64,000 nt of DNA from Xanthocytophaga flava. GTDB taxonomy: Bacteria > Bacteroidota > Bacteroidia > Cytophagales > 172606-1. The notes under the pieces are model-generated. The model was not told the origin of the DNA and did no database searches. It saw only the letters and a program-made list of their open reading frames with translations. Of the stretch, positions 9,757-18,226 are shown piece after piece; position 1 is the stretch's first letter; each line of letters begins with the position of its first letter. The DNA lies in the NCBI GenBank assembly GCA_030068525.1, contig JASJOS010000022.1, positions 50,772-114,771 of the forward strand. Direction: 5' to 3'. Made by a program: the position numbers and the translations under genes.

Positions 9757-10291
9757 TTTTAAGCAGTGCTAAGATTTAATACTAAATAACAAAGATTGGT
9801 AACCAACCTGAATACACTTTAAATCAGGCAGAATGCCTTTTTAGAATTTCATATACCTGTTTATACAACTTATGGGTTAAAATTAACAATTCCTTAGTCA
9901 AATCCCAAGTACCAGGTATAATGTAAGCAGACCGGTATGTAATATTTTCATTTTTCTCGAATGTATCTACAGCAAAAGATTATTTTCAGATTCTTATTCT
10001 ACACTCCTGTTATTCAGTTACACATTTCACTGTTAGGGTATCTGGTTACTTTTTTTGTCCAAAAAATTGACAGAATAGCGGTTTATCGCGTTCTATGAAT
10101 ATTTCTTCTAGTAGGCCTATAGTATATAAATCTGCAAAACCGCGTAAAAAAACGTTATCATATACCTAGCAAGATTTATATAAGATACTTCTAAAACCAG
10201 ATACAATAAGTTCATTTATGTGTTGCTTTATAGAGAATTTCGGAAAGGAAAATTAGTCTATAAAGCTCTAAAATCAATTAAAACGTCCCGG

Positions 10292-10326
10292 TTTCTCAGT
10301 GAAAAAAAATATTTTTCACTGAGAAA
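10292..10326. repeat. Perfect 15-bp inverted repeat, 5-nt loop
   Basis: Arm 10292-10306 is exactly complementary to 10312-10326. The arms include runs of A and T next to a CTCAGTG core, with further T-rich sequence on the plus side. It lies 46 bp beyond the terminator of the PorE-like gene and far from any start codon. It could be a back-up bidirectional terminator, part of a small RNA, or a protein-binding site. Confidence 0.7.
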
Positions 10327-10371
10327 TATTTTTCTAAAATAGCCTAAAAATAGCATGCCAGCACTTCTAAT

Positions 10372-10407
10372 AAAAGAAAAGAACCGAAGCGGAAACCGCT
10401 ACGGCTC
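10372..10407 (-). terminator. Intrinsic terminator of the PorE-like gene
   Basis: A GC-rich stem of about 11 bp with one mismatch (10381-10391 with 10395-10405) is followed on the minus strand by a T-rich run. It lies 48 bp after the stop codon. Confidence 0.8.
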
Positions 10408-10454
10408 TTTAGTAATTATCCATAACCACCTATTTATGTATCGTTAAAAGCGCA

Positions 10455-12776
10455 TTAATTGCTGCTTAAATTTCCTTGTGTCATCTCTACAAATGTGATT
10501 TCAACCCGGCGATTTTTCTTTTTCTCTTCTTCGTTAGCATTATCATTCAATGGTTCTGTCTGACCATAACCTTTGGCATTTGCCCGTTTGGCCACAATTC
10601 CTTTTCCTACCAGATAGCCTACCACAGCTTTTGCACGACTATCAGAGATGGCCAGGTTACGATCTGGAGTACCTGAATTATCTGTGTGACCAGCAATCTT
10701 TACACCGTATGTAGGGTTCTTTTTAAGAAACTCAAATACTTTATCCAGTTCAGGCTTTGCATCCGCTTTCAGATCGGCTTTATCTGTATCAAAGTAAACG
10801 ATATATACTTGGTTGGGTTTTAACACTGTAGATTGTGTAATTACTTCTTTCTTCGCATTGGCAGCAGCCTGGGCAGCTTTCGTATCCAGAGCAGCCATAG
10901 TGTAGACAGTTTCATTACCTACTTTGGTTGCCTGCATTTTACCACTGGCATCATTGTACATATACTTTGCTTCAGCAGCTGTTTCATTCTTTGTTACAGC
11001 GGACACATCTGTTGGATCAGAGTAAACCGATTCCAGAAGAGCTCCTAAAGCAAGTGAATCTTCAGCTGTCAGGATCTTACCCATCAACGCATACACATTA
11101 TCATTATTGGACTTAGCCTTTCCTTTATCCACATCTTCAAATGCATTCTTTACTGCAATTCCTTGTCCAACTACCTTTCCATCTTTCATAACCGGTAACA
11201 GTACAATTTCCTGATACAATTCATAGAAATAATCCTGGTTGGGCACATGAATATTGACCAGATAAGGCTTAAAACCTTCAGCCTCAATAATCATGTCGTA
11301 CTGACGGTTAGGAGGGAAAATAATCAGGTAGTCACCTGTTTTTGCGTTGGGATTATAGACACCTTTGATAACTTCGTTAGTCAGCTTATCTACAACTTTG
11401 ATTGTTGTCTTAACAGCTTTTGCAGGCTCACCAGCCAGAATACGGCCTTTCATTAAAGTCAGTGCTACTACACCCAGTTCTTCAGGAATACCCAGGAAGT
11501 AAATATCACTACCACCTTTACCACCTGGACGATCTGAAGAAAAATATCCTTTTTTACCATCTGCTGAAAGTGCAAAGTAACTATCGTTATAAACTGAGTT
11601 AACAGGAGCACCTACGTTTGTTGGAGTAGTCCACTTTCCTTTGTCGTTCACAGCTTTAAAGATATCCGTGCCACCCATTGAGTTAGGGCCATTGGAAGTG
11701 AAATACAATGTTTTCTTATCTGGATGGATGAATGGAGCTTCTTCGTCATATTTTGAGTTGACAGTAGGCCCCAAATTCACAGGAGCACCCCATGACCCGT
11801 CTGCCTGCTTCTCAGCTTTATAGATATCTAGTCCACCTAAACCTCCCGGACGATTACTTGCAAAGTATACAACTTTCTCGTCAGGAGTAAAGCTTGCACT
11901 GTTTTCCTGATAGGTTGAGTTTACTTCTCGTCCTAATTTAGCAGGAGCACCCCATTTATCACCCTGTAGTACAGAAGAATATATATCTGCACTATTGGCT
12001 GTAGTTCCAATATACACAAGCAACTTCTGCCCATCAGGTGATAAACCTACAGATCCAATATTGCTTCGTACACCATTGGCTACTGGCACCGGAATACCTA
12101 CACTTTGTGAAGGACCCCACTGACTTCCGTTTTTATGGGTAATCATCACATCCTCATATTCCTTTACAGAACTAGTGCCTGGAGTTGTATTTTTCTTAAT
12201 AGTAGTATATATCAATACCGATTCATCAGCAGAGATTACCGGACCATATTCAGTAGAAGGTGTATTGATAGCATCCACACTTTGTATAAATACATCCTCT
12301 GGTTTGGATGTTAATGCTTTTGCGACATTACACTGCTGTACTAATTTGGCCGCTTCTGTAACCAGTTCGACATTATTATCTGACTGACGGAAATTATTCA
12401 AAGCAGCTATTGCATCATCAAATTTCCCACTCAGATGCAAGGATTTACCATACCAAAAATGAACTTTGTTTGGCACATCCTGACTTTTGCTCTCAATAGC
12501 AGATTTTAAATAGGGCAGACCCTTCTGAGGCTCTCCGGCCTGTGTATAACACAAACCCAATGCATAATGGTTGGCAGGGTCATTAGGAATTAACTTATCC
12601 AGCTCCAGATATACAGGAATGGCTTGTTTATAATCCTTAGCAGCCAGAAATGCATCTGCTTTTTTAATCCTTTTTGCTACTTCCGGGTTCTTGTCCTGTG
12701 CCCAACCATCAGTATGGACCGTAAGTAACGCTCCAGAGATGAGCAAAGCGGCCAGTGTGTGCAGTCTTTGATTCAT
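10455..12776 (-). CDS. PorE-like envelope protein: TPR, PD40 propeller, CRD-like and OmpA domains
   Basis: 773 aa with a Sec signal peptide (about 1-26, ending near GWAQ) and no lipobox. In order: TPR repeats (about 35-150), a PD40/WD40-like propeller with repeated YFxSxRPGGxGGxDIY-type blades (about 180-430), a carboxypeptidase-regulatory-like beta domain (about 437-530), a linker, and an OmpA peptidoglycan-binding domain (about 655-765) with AGHTDNSG and the NRRVEI end. This is the architecture of PorE, the type IX secretion protein that links the outer-membrane complex to peptidoglycan, and of related unassigned Bacteroidota proteins. No other type IX gene is nearby and PorE is normally a lipoprotein, so PorE identity is not claimed. 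Confidence 0.85.
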   Translation of the reverse strand: MNQRLHTLAALLISGALLTVHTDGWAQDKNPEVAKRIKKADAFLAAKDYKQAIPVYLELDKLIPNDPANHYALGLCYTQAGEPQKGLPYLKSAIESKSQDVPNKVHFWYGKSLHLSGKFDDAIAALNNFRQSDNNVELVTEAAKLVQQCNVAKALTSKPEDVFIQSVDAINTPSTEYGPVISADESVLIYTTIKKNTTPGTSSVKEYEDVMITHKNGSQWGPSQSVGIPVPVANGVRSNIGSVGLSPDGQKLLVYIGTTANSADIYSSVLQGDKWGAPAKLGREVNSTYQENSASFTPDEKVVYFASNRPGGLGGLDIYKAEKQADGSWGAPVNLGPTVNSKYDEEAPFIHPDKKTLYFTSNGPNSMGGTDIFKAVNDKGKWTTPTNVGAPVNSVYNDSYFALSADGKKGYFSSDRPGGKGGSDIYFLGIPEELGVVALTLMKGRILAGEPAKAVKTTIKVVDKLTNEVIKGVYNPNAKTGDYLIIFPPNRQYDMIIEAEGFKPYLVNIHVPNQDYFYELYQEIVLLPVMKDGKVVGQGIAVKNAFEDVDKGKAKSNNDNVYALMGKILTAEDSLALGALLESVYSDPTDVSAVTKNETAAEAKYMYNDASGKMQATKVGNETVYTMAALDTKAAQAAANAKKEVITQSTVLKPNQVYIVYFDTDKADLKADAKPELDKVFEFLKKNPTYGVKIAGHTDNSGTPDRNLAISDSRAKAVVGYLVGKGIVAKRANAKGYGQTEPLNDNANEEEKKKNRRVEITFVEMTQGNLSSN

Positions 12777-13551
12777 TTTTTTATCTGATTCTGATTTCGA
12801 AGTTCTGAGTCTATTATCTTACCTGTTTTGTTCAGCAGGTAAAATACCAGGCAGGGAACATTGAACGTAAGAGATCCTGTTTAACACTTATTTTGTCGAT
12901 TACCTTATGCAATATTAATAGATAAGAATGCCCAATGCTGGTCACAAACAAGCAATAGGATGCACAGCTAATATTTCAGTGCTTTTTACACAAAAAATGC
13001 ACACAATGATCAGAGAAAGCCTTTCTGAAGGATTATAAGGGGTATAAGCAAATGTAAGACCTCTGTATTTTTTAACAAGTTCTGTCAGAATAACAGTAAA
13101 AAAGGATCACTTGCTACAAAATAAGGTATACTCTGCTCACACGATGTGAGGCGTAAAAGAAATTAAATCGCTGTTTTTGAATTCTTTTTTGGGTCAATGG
13201 ATGCAGTTACTCAACACTGATAGATTCATTCACATCCAAGACATATGGTTATTTTTATACTAACTTTACTGTTGATTCCTCTTAATGCATACAGGTAACC
13301 AACTTTATGCTTAAATCATATTAACAATAATGAGAGTCAGTCAAATAGAATAAAGTTTAACAGCATAGCATGGAGAACGCAAAATGAAGAAGGAATAGTA
13401 TAGCCCGATATATGTGATCAGATCTGTTAGACCAACATACAACGTTTCCCTTATACAAAAGTTTTTTTGATAAGACGAAAATAGTATACTACAGATAGAA
13501 TTAGCTGTTAGCCAACAACCTCGAAGGAAAGTAGAAAAAATGTGTCAGGTA
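12777..13551. other. 775-bp intergenic region
   Basis: Lies between two minus-strand genes and should contain the promoter of the PorE-like gene near 12780-12850. No ORF with convincing codon use, RNA gene or strong inverted repeat was found. Confidence 0.4.
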
Positions 13552-14340
13552 TTATTTTACTCTGGCAACAACAGAAGGCAATTGTTTTTGAGTCATACTT
13601 TGTAAGTTGGCAATTTTATCAGAGCCAGGGTAAAGAATAGTAGCTTTGTTCAATAATTGCATACATTTCTCGTATGTCCCTCTATTAAAGGCCTTAACAG
13701 CTTCGTTAAAATATTGTAAGCCTGCCAGGTTTGATAAGGTTATTATTTTATTGCAAGGTCTTGCCTGAGTAATTTCATTGGAAGCGTACCAAAGTTCCCT
13801 GCGCGAAATCAGCATCTCATCATCAGATACAAATCCATTATCCGGATCTGTTGCATCTATCAGATAGGTGCTTCGTACGGTATGTACACGTAAATACACA
13901 TGTCGGTTCATCTCCCTTATTTCAGTGGAAAAACCAAGCTTTCCCAGTATCCACGCATACAAAGCTGTGCCACTCACACAATTATATGTGCTGTCCTGAA
14001 GGCTGGTAAAAAGTGGATAAGGTTGATAATGGTACAAATATCGTTTATGAACCTGTTTAAATACATAATAGAGGAACTGAGATTCTGCTAGAAACTTTTT
14101 GCGTTTTTTGGCTAGTTGAGAACATACTAAGGTAAGCTCTGATTCTTTCTGAAGGAACAAACTATCTGTGATAACAGGATCAGCAGCAAAAAAATCTGCC
14201 AGTCCTTTACCAGAAGAATCAGTCCATTGCGTAAATACTTTCTCTTCAAATGAAGAATGCCAACGGATAGCCTGCCCCTTTGCTCCATCCATTGCTATTC
14301 CTGATAAAATCAGAACCCAGATATAGATAACTTGTCTCAA
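13552..14340 (-). CDS. Secreted transglutaminase-like protein
   Basis: 262 aa with an N-terminal signal peptide (about 1-23, ending near AKGQA). The papain-like transglutaminase-core triad can be traced: Cys in YNCVSGTALYAWILGKLGF, His in RHVYLRV and Asp in YLIDATDPDNG. Most bacterial members act as proteases or peptide-modifying enzymes rather than true transglutaminases. The C-terminus (about 210-262) has one or two TPR-like helices (AFNRGTYEKCMQLLNKA). It probably acts in the periplasm; the substrate is unknown. The gene is transcribed alone. Confidence 0.75.
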   Translation of the reverse strand: MRQVIYIWVLILSGIAMDGAKGQAIRWHSSFEEKVFTQWTDSSGKGLADFFAADPVITDSLFLQKESELTLVCSQLAKKRKKFLAESQFLYYVFKQVHKRYLYHYQPYPLFTSLQDSTYNCVSGTALYAWILGKLGFSTEIREMNRHVYLRVHTVRSTYLIDATDPDNGFVSDDEMLISRRELWYASNEITQARPCNKIITLSNLAGLQYFNEAVKAFNRGTYEKCMQLLNKATILYPGSDKIANLQSMTQKQLPSVVARVK

Positions 14341-14441
14341 TGCAGTAAAGTATTGGCATAATGATGTTTAACATTCTAAACAAATTTAACATTAATTTAA
14401 CAATTACATAACATTGAATACTAAATTATATTACATCAAAC

Positions 14442-14474
14442 AAAAAACGCTCTCAGTTGATGAAAGCGTTTTTT
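14442..14474 (-). terminator. Terminator of the SpoIIAA-like gene (bidirectional)
   Basis: A 10-bp A/T-flanked stem (14442-14451 with 14465-14474) with a CGCT core and further pairing inside the loop. It lies 30 bp beyond the stop of the 14504-14947 gene and has U-runs on both strands. Confidence 0.8.
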
Positions 14475-14503
14475 ATTCTATCTATTTAAGATTCTTTGTT
14501 GAC

Positions 14504-14947
14504 TTATACCATAATATTGACAGATGTACGAACCTGGGCTTTTAACGCTTCCAAAGCCACTTCCATGCTGTCAAAATGCAGAATTTCAATAGAAGAACCT
14601 GCTCTTGCCTGCTCATGCATTTCTTCTGCAGAGATCTGGGTAAATGCTTCAGGTGACATCACAATAAATGCAGTCTTTACTCCTATTTTCTCCTGAGCAG
14701 GAATCCATACATCGGCAATATAAGCAGATACATCCTCACTAAACATTTCCATATTACAGTGGTCAGCTACAACATAGGCAAGCCCTAACTTTTCCATATA
14801 TGGGTTGGTAATCTCTGCCACTCGTTTCACTTCTTCCAGTGTCAGAAAACCTTTCCACAAATGAAACACACACTTTAATTCTACATTGTAACCAAAAGTC
14901 CCAAACGATTCATCGATCAGAACTTCCATAGAGGGGAGTTGAGGCAT
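14504..14947 (-). CDS. SpoIIAA-like (STAS-fold) protein
   Basis: 147 aa, cytoplasmic, no signal or membrane segment. Alternating strands and helices (LKCVFHLWKGFLTLEEVKRVAE, then LAYVVADHCNMEMFS and KTAFIVMS) resemble the SpoIIAA-like/STAS fold seen in many short bacterial proteins of unknown role. No conserved phosphorylatable Ser of true anti-anti-sigma factors was identified. The assignment is by fold impression, not by a diagnostic motif. Confidence 0.5.
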   Translation of the reverse strand: MPQLPSMEVLIDESFGTFGYNVELKCVFHLWKGFLTLEEVKRVAEITNPYMEKLGLAYVVADHCNMEMFSEDVSAYIADVWIPAQEKIGVKTAFIVMSPEAFTQISAEEMHEQARAGSSIEILHFDSMEVALEALKAQVRTSVNIMV

Positions 14948-15067
14948 ATTTTAGTTTAGTTATGACGGATTTCAGGAAATAGACACATCAGAATCCGAGC
15001 GATATATCTATCCATAACGACATTCCGCTCTTCCTGATTTATGACCACTAATTTCGGTAGAAACCGA

Positions 15068-16366
15068 TTATTTATCTGCTATTTTTTGAAGCGTTTCTTT
15101 CAGTCGTAAGGTTAAATCTGAAAATGTATCGTTGACAGTAAGAAGAACAATAGGCAAATAGTGTATGTAGATAGTTATAGTATCACTACCAATCTGAAGA
15201 TCAATATTTTCCAGAGACACTTCTTTAGTAGAAGCATAAAGCAAATGCAACTTTTTAACGCCTAAAGCGGTGGCATATGCATGCATCTGGTACAGATCAC
15301 CCTGAGCGGGTTGTATTTTATATTTTGTGTCCCATACAGTCTGTTGTAATGGTAGCCAAATATCAGGTTTTACTAACAAATTACGTTGCTTACTACTGGT
15401 TGCCCAGGTAAAATGTTTTTGGACTATTACCTGCCACTGAGGAAAATGTGTTTGCACAAAACCCGCCACAAAATCTTCAAAAACACGCTCCATAGGTACT
15501 AAAAATGCAATATTCACAGGCTGGTGCTGTCGATATGTACCTATGTCTCCAATGAGAAAAAAGCGACACATGTCTATTACTTTTTGGTGTTCCGGATAGA
15601 GTCGATTCAAGTGTACACTATCACAATCATATGTGGTACAACCTCGTAGTTCTACATCTTCTAGTATATGCAGAATGTCCTGTAATGCTCTGTATGTTTC
15701 TCCTTTTGCATACGGAAACAATAGAGATACAGTATACTTTACTATCTGATTAAAAAGATTATTTATAACAAAAGGTTGCTGTTCGGTTTGCATCTGTTGC
15801 CATAAACCCTTTGCAATCTGTTCATTTATATAATGTTGTACGGCTAGTTTTCCTCGAAGAAAATCTGTTTGTCCAGTATATGCCTGATAGGTCAGATAAG
15901 GCTGTTCCTTTAGTAAGTTTCGTGTAAAATTTGCAAAAAAATGTATCCACTGAGTAAGAATATCCAAGGTAGCATTGTCAGATTCTATCCATTGAAATGG
16001 AAAATGGATATGACGACAATAGGACAAATAAAAAGGGAGATGTGCAAGAGTTTGTGTGGAAAATGCAGTTTCCTTAAATAGCTTAGGAATCAAAACTATT
16101 GTAAGACTCTGAAAAGAAATAACTCCGGCATAATTACATGCACGAATACTCTGCCCATCAAATTGAAGAAATGGTTGTCCATCAAAATTCTCTTCAAGCT
16201 CCTCTTCTGTATACTTGTATATCCAATACCTGTTTTGCCAGACCTTCTGCAAATAGTATTTCAATGCTTCTGGTTTAATGGCATCAGGAAGAATCACTTT
16301 ATCCCCATATTCATATAAATAAAGGATGTTTGATTTTTTTTTACTTGTCATGTCCATATTTCCCAA
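15068..16366 (-). CDS. McrC-type PD-(D/E)XK nuclease, orphan
   Basis: 432 aa. The N-terminal half matches the beta-rich McrC region; the C-terminal third is the PD-(D/E)XK nuclease. It shows Glu in MERVFEDFVAGF, PDIWL, the core DTKYK and the following DLYQMHAYA, all typical of McrC. In McrBC, McrC is the cleaving subunit and depends on the GTPase McrB, which recognises modified DNA. No McrB lies on either side: the divergent neighbour is a YCII protein and the downstream gene is SpoIIAA-like. The start at 16366 is uncertain; other Met codons lie at residues 4 and 6. Confidence 0.85.
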   Translation of the reverse strand: MGNMDMTSKKKSNILYLYEYGDKVILPDAIKPEALKYYLQKVWQNRYWIYKYTEEELEENFDGQPFLQFDGQSIRACNYAGVISFQSLTIVLIPKLFKETAFSTQTLAHLPFYLSYCRHIHFPFQWIESDNATLDILTQWIHFFANFTRNLLKEQPYLTYQAYTGQTDFLRGKLAVQHYINEQIAKGLWQQMQTEQQPFVINNLFNQIVKYTVSLLFPYAKGETYRALQDILHILEDVELRGCTTYDCDSVHLNRLYPEHQKVIDMCRFFLIGDIGTYRQHQPVNIAFLVPMERVFEDFVAGFVQTHFPQWQVIVQKHFTWATSSKQRNLLVKPDIWLPLQQTVWDTKYKIQPAQGDLYQMHAYATALGVKKLHLLYASTKEVSLENIDLQIGSDTITIYIHYLPIVLLTVNDTFSDLTLRLKETLQKIADK

Positions 16367-16426
16367 ATACGTTCGTCTTAGAGAACAAAGATTTATAAAA
16401 CATCTATCATTTTAAACCTAATTTGT

Positions 16427-16783
16427 ATGAAAGATTTCATGCTCATTTACCGAAACTCACTGGAAGTTGAAGAATCGTATGCCCAACAATCTTCTGAAGC
16501 GATGCAAGCTAGCCTGGCAAAATGGAGTGCATGGCTAGGTGCACTTGCTCAACAAGGGAAGCTTACGGATGGTGGACAACCCTTATACCCTCAGGGAAAG
16601 ATCTTGAAAGGTAAAGCCAAGAAAGTAACAGATGGTCCCTATATAGAAGGAAAAGAAATCGTAGGAGGCTATTCGATTATCAAAGCCACTGACTATGAGG
16701 AAGCGTTGAATCTTGCGAAAGGTTGTCCAGTATTGGAAGACGATGGTTTAATAGAAGTAAGAGAAATCATTATATTATCCTGA
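16427..16783 (+). CDS. YCII-related (DGPF-type) protein
   Basis: 118 aa. Small ferredoxin-fold protein with the family motif DGPYIEGKEIVGGYSIIKA at about 70-88. Catalytic roles are mostly undefined. Genes of this type are habitually next to ECF42-group sigma factors with a C-terminal TPR-type extension, and one lies 106 bp downstream here. A terminator sits in that gap, so the two genes may be only partly co-transcribed. Confidence 0.85.
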   Translation: MKDFMLIYRNSLEVEESYAQQSSEAMQASLAKWSAWLGALAQQGKLTDGGQPLYPQGKILKGKAKKVTDGPYIEGKEIVGGYSIIKATDYEEALNLAKGCPVLEDDGLIEVREIIILS

Positions 16784-16815
16784 TTTTCTTGCATTTACAT
16801 TCCTCTATTTTTAAA

Positions 16816-16853
16816 GTCCGGATGATATCAAACATCATCGGGACTTTTTTTTT
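16816..16853 (+). terminator. Intrinsic terminator between the YCII and sigma genes
   Basis: An 11-bp stem with one mismatch (16816-16826 with 16834-16844) is followed by nine T (16845-16853). It ends 36 bp before the sigma-factor start codon, so the sigma gene needs read-through or its own promoter. Confidence 0.85.
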
Positions 16854-16889
16854 ACTTAAAATAGCTGTACATTTTACATAAAAACAAGA

Positions 16890-18161
16890 ATGGACAGTAA
16901 TCAGGCAGGTCATATAACACTGGAACGAATTCTTAAACAGGAATCAGGCAAGTTAATTTCAGTATTAACACGCATTTTTGGATCACATAACCTGGAATTA
17001 GCTGAAGATGTAGTACAGGATACACTGTTAAAAGCAATGGAACAATGGCATGAGGGTATTCCCGAAAATCCGACTGCCTGGTTGTTTGTTGTAGCTAAAA
17101 ACAAAGCATTGGATGTGATACGACAACAAAAACGCACACACGAATTTGCCAAGGATATTACATTACTGCTTGAATCTGAGTACACTCTTCATCCAACATT
17201 AAATCAGCTGCTGGATGAAAATGAGATCAAAGATGACCAGCTTCGGATGATGTTTGCCTGCTGCCATCCGGACCTTAGTGAAGAAGCTCAGGTTACATTA
17301 ATTCTCAAAACATTATGTGGCTTTAGTACAGCAGAAATCGCTCGTGCCTATCTTTCTTCTGAAGAAACCATTACCAAACGTTTATATCGTACACGACAAC
17401 TTTTTCGTGAAGGAAAGATTCAGTTTGAAATCCCTTCTGAGGAGGATTTGCCCCAAAGGTTAGAAGCGGTTCTTACAGCTGTGTATCTCATCTTTAATGA
17501 AGGCTATAATTCCACCCACCACACAGATTTGATTCGTCAGGATCTGGTAGAAGATGCCATGTATTTGATCAAAATGTTGAGTGAACATCCTGTTACCAAT
17601 CATCCGAATGTACTGGCACTGATGGCATTGATGTGTTTTCATGCAGCACGTATTCCGGGAAGGCTGGATGAAAACGGAAATATTCTATTGTTAAAGCATC
17701 AAAACCGCCATCTCTGGAATAGGGAGTTGATTTGGTTTGGGAAAGGGTGTCTGGATGCAGCAGCAGAAGGTGGAGAACTTAGTCGATATCATCTGGAAGC
17801 AGGTATCGCACATGAACATTCTAATGCGGACACTTATGATATGACAGATTGGGATAATATTGTATACCTGTACAATCTACTTTACCAATTATATCCCTCT
17901 CCTATTGTTGCTCTAAACAGAGCTATTGCCATCGGAGAAACAGAGGGCGCACAGGCAGGACTAGAAGCAATTGAAGAAATACCTGATAAGGATACACTAA
18001 AAGAATTTTATTTACTACCGGCAACATTAGGAGAGTTTTACAAGCAGCTTGGCCAACCAGACATAGCCAGAACACATCTGGAGACAGCGTTATCCCTAAC
18101 CCAGTCAGAAACAGAAAAAACTCTGCTACGATCCAAGATAGCTCAACTTACTTATAATTAA
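16890..18161 (+). CDS. ECF42-type RNA polymerase sigma factor with C-terminal extension
   Basis: 423 aa, over twice the size of a minimal ECF factor. Residues 1-190 hold sigma regions 2 and 4 (LAEDVVQDTLLKAMEQW; CGFSTAEIARAYLSSEETITKRL). The remainder is the DUF6596/TPR-like extension, with family landmarks FNEGYNSTH near 203-211 and DWDNIVYLYNLLY near 321. In the ECF42 group this extension takes part in regulation, and no anti-sigma gene accompanies the sigma factor, as here. The partner gene encodes a YCII/DGPF protein. Confidence 0.92.
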   Translation: MDSNQAGHITLERILKQESGKLISVLTRIFGSHNLELAEDVVQDTLLKAMEQWHEGIPENPTAWLFVVAKNKALDVIRQQKRTHEFAKDITLLLESEYTLHPTLNQLLDENEIKDDQLRMMFACCHPDLSEEAQVTLILKTLCGFSTAEIARAYLSSEETITKRLYRTRQLFREGKIQFEIPSEEDLPQRLEAVLTAVYLIFNEGYNSTHHTDLIRQDLVEDAMYLIKMLSEHPVTNHPNVLALMALMCFHAARIPGRLDENGNILLLKHQNRHLWNRELIWFGKGCLDAAAEGGELSRYHLEAGIAHEHSNADTYDMTDWDNIVYLYNLLYQLYPSPIVALNRAIAIGETEGAQAGLEAIEEIPDKDTLKEFYLLPATLGEFYKQLGQPDIARTHLETALSLTQSETEKTLLRSKIAQLTYN

Positions 18162-18172
18162 GCCTTGCTACC

Positions 18173-18210
18173 AGTAAAAGGGGCTCTTTAGAAAAAGAGC
18201 CCCTTTTACT
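18173..18210. terminator. Bidirectional terminator between convergent genes
   Basis: A perfect 17-bp stem (18173-18189 with 18194-18210, 4-nt loop) with an A/T-rich base and GGGGCTC core. It lies between the sigma-factor stop (18161) and the RND pump stop (18227), so it serves both strands. Confidence 0.9.
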
Positions 18211-18226
18211 TTAGAGACTATACTCA

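Larger units (their letters stand above)
9757..10454. other. Gene-poor region upstream of the ECF sigma operon
   Basis: 698 bp without a credible ORF. It should contain the sigma-gene promoter near its left end. At its right end are a perfect palindrome (10292-10326) and the terminator of the next gene (10372-10407). I saw no other structure. Confidence 0.5.

Noticed and set aside
10455..12776. Firm naming as porE
   Set aside because: Domain order fits, but the lipobox and a type IX gene context are missing.
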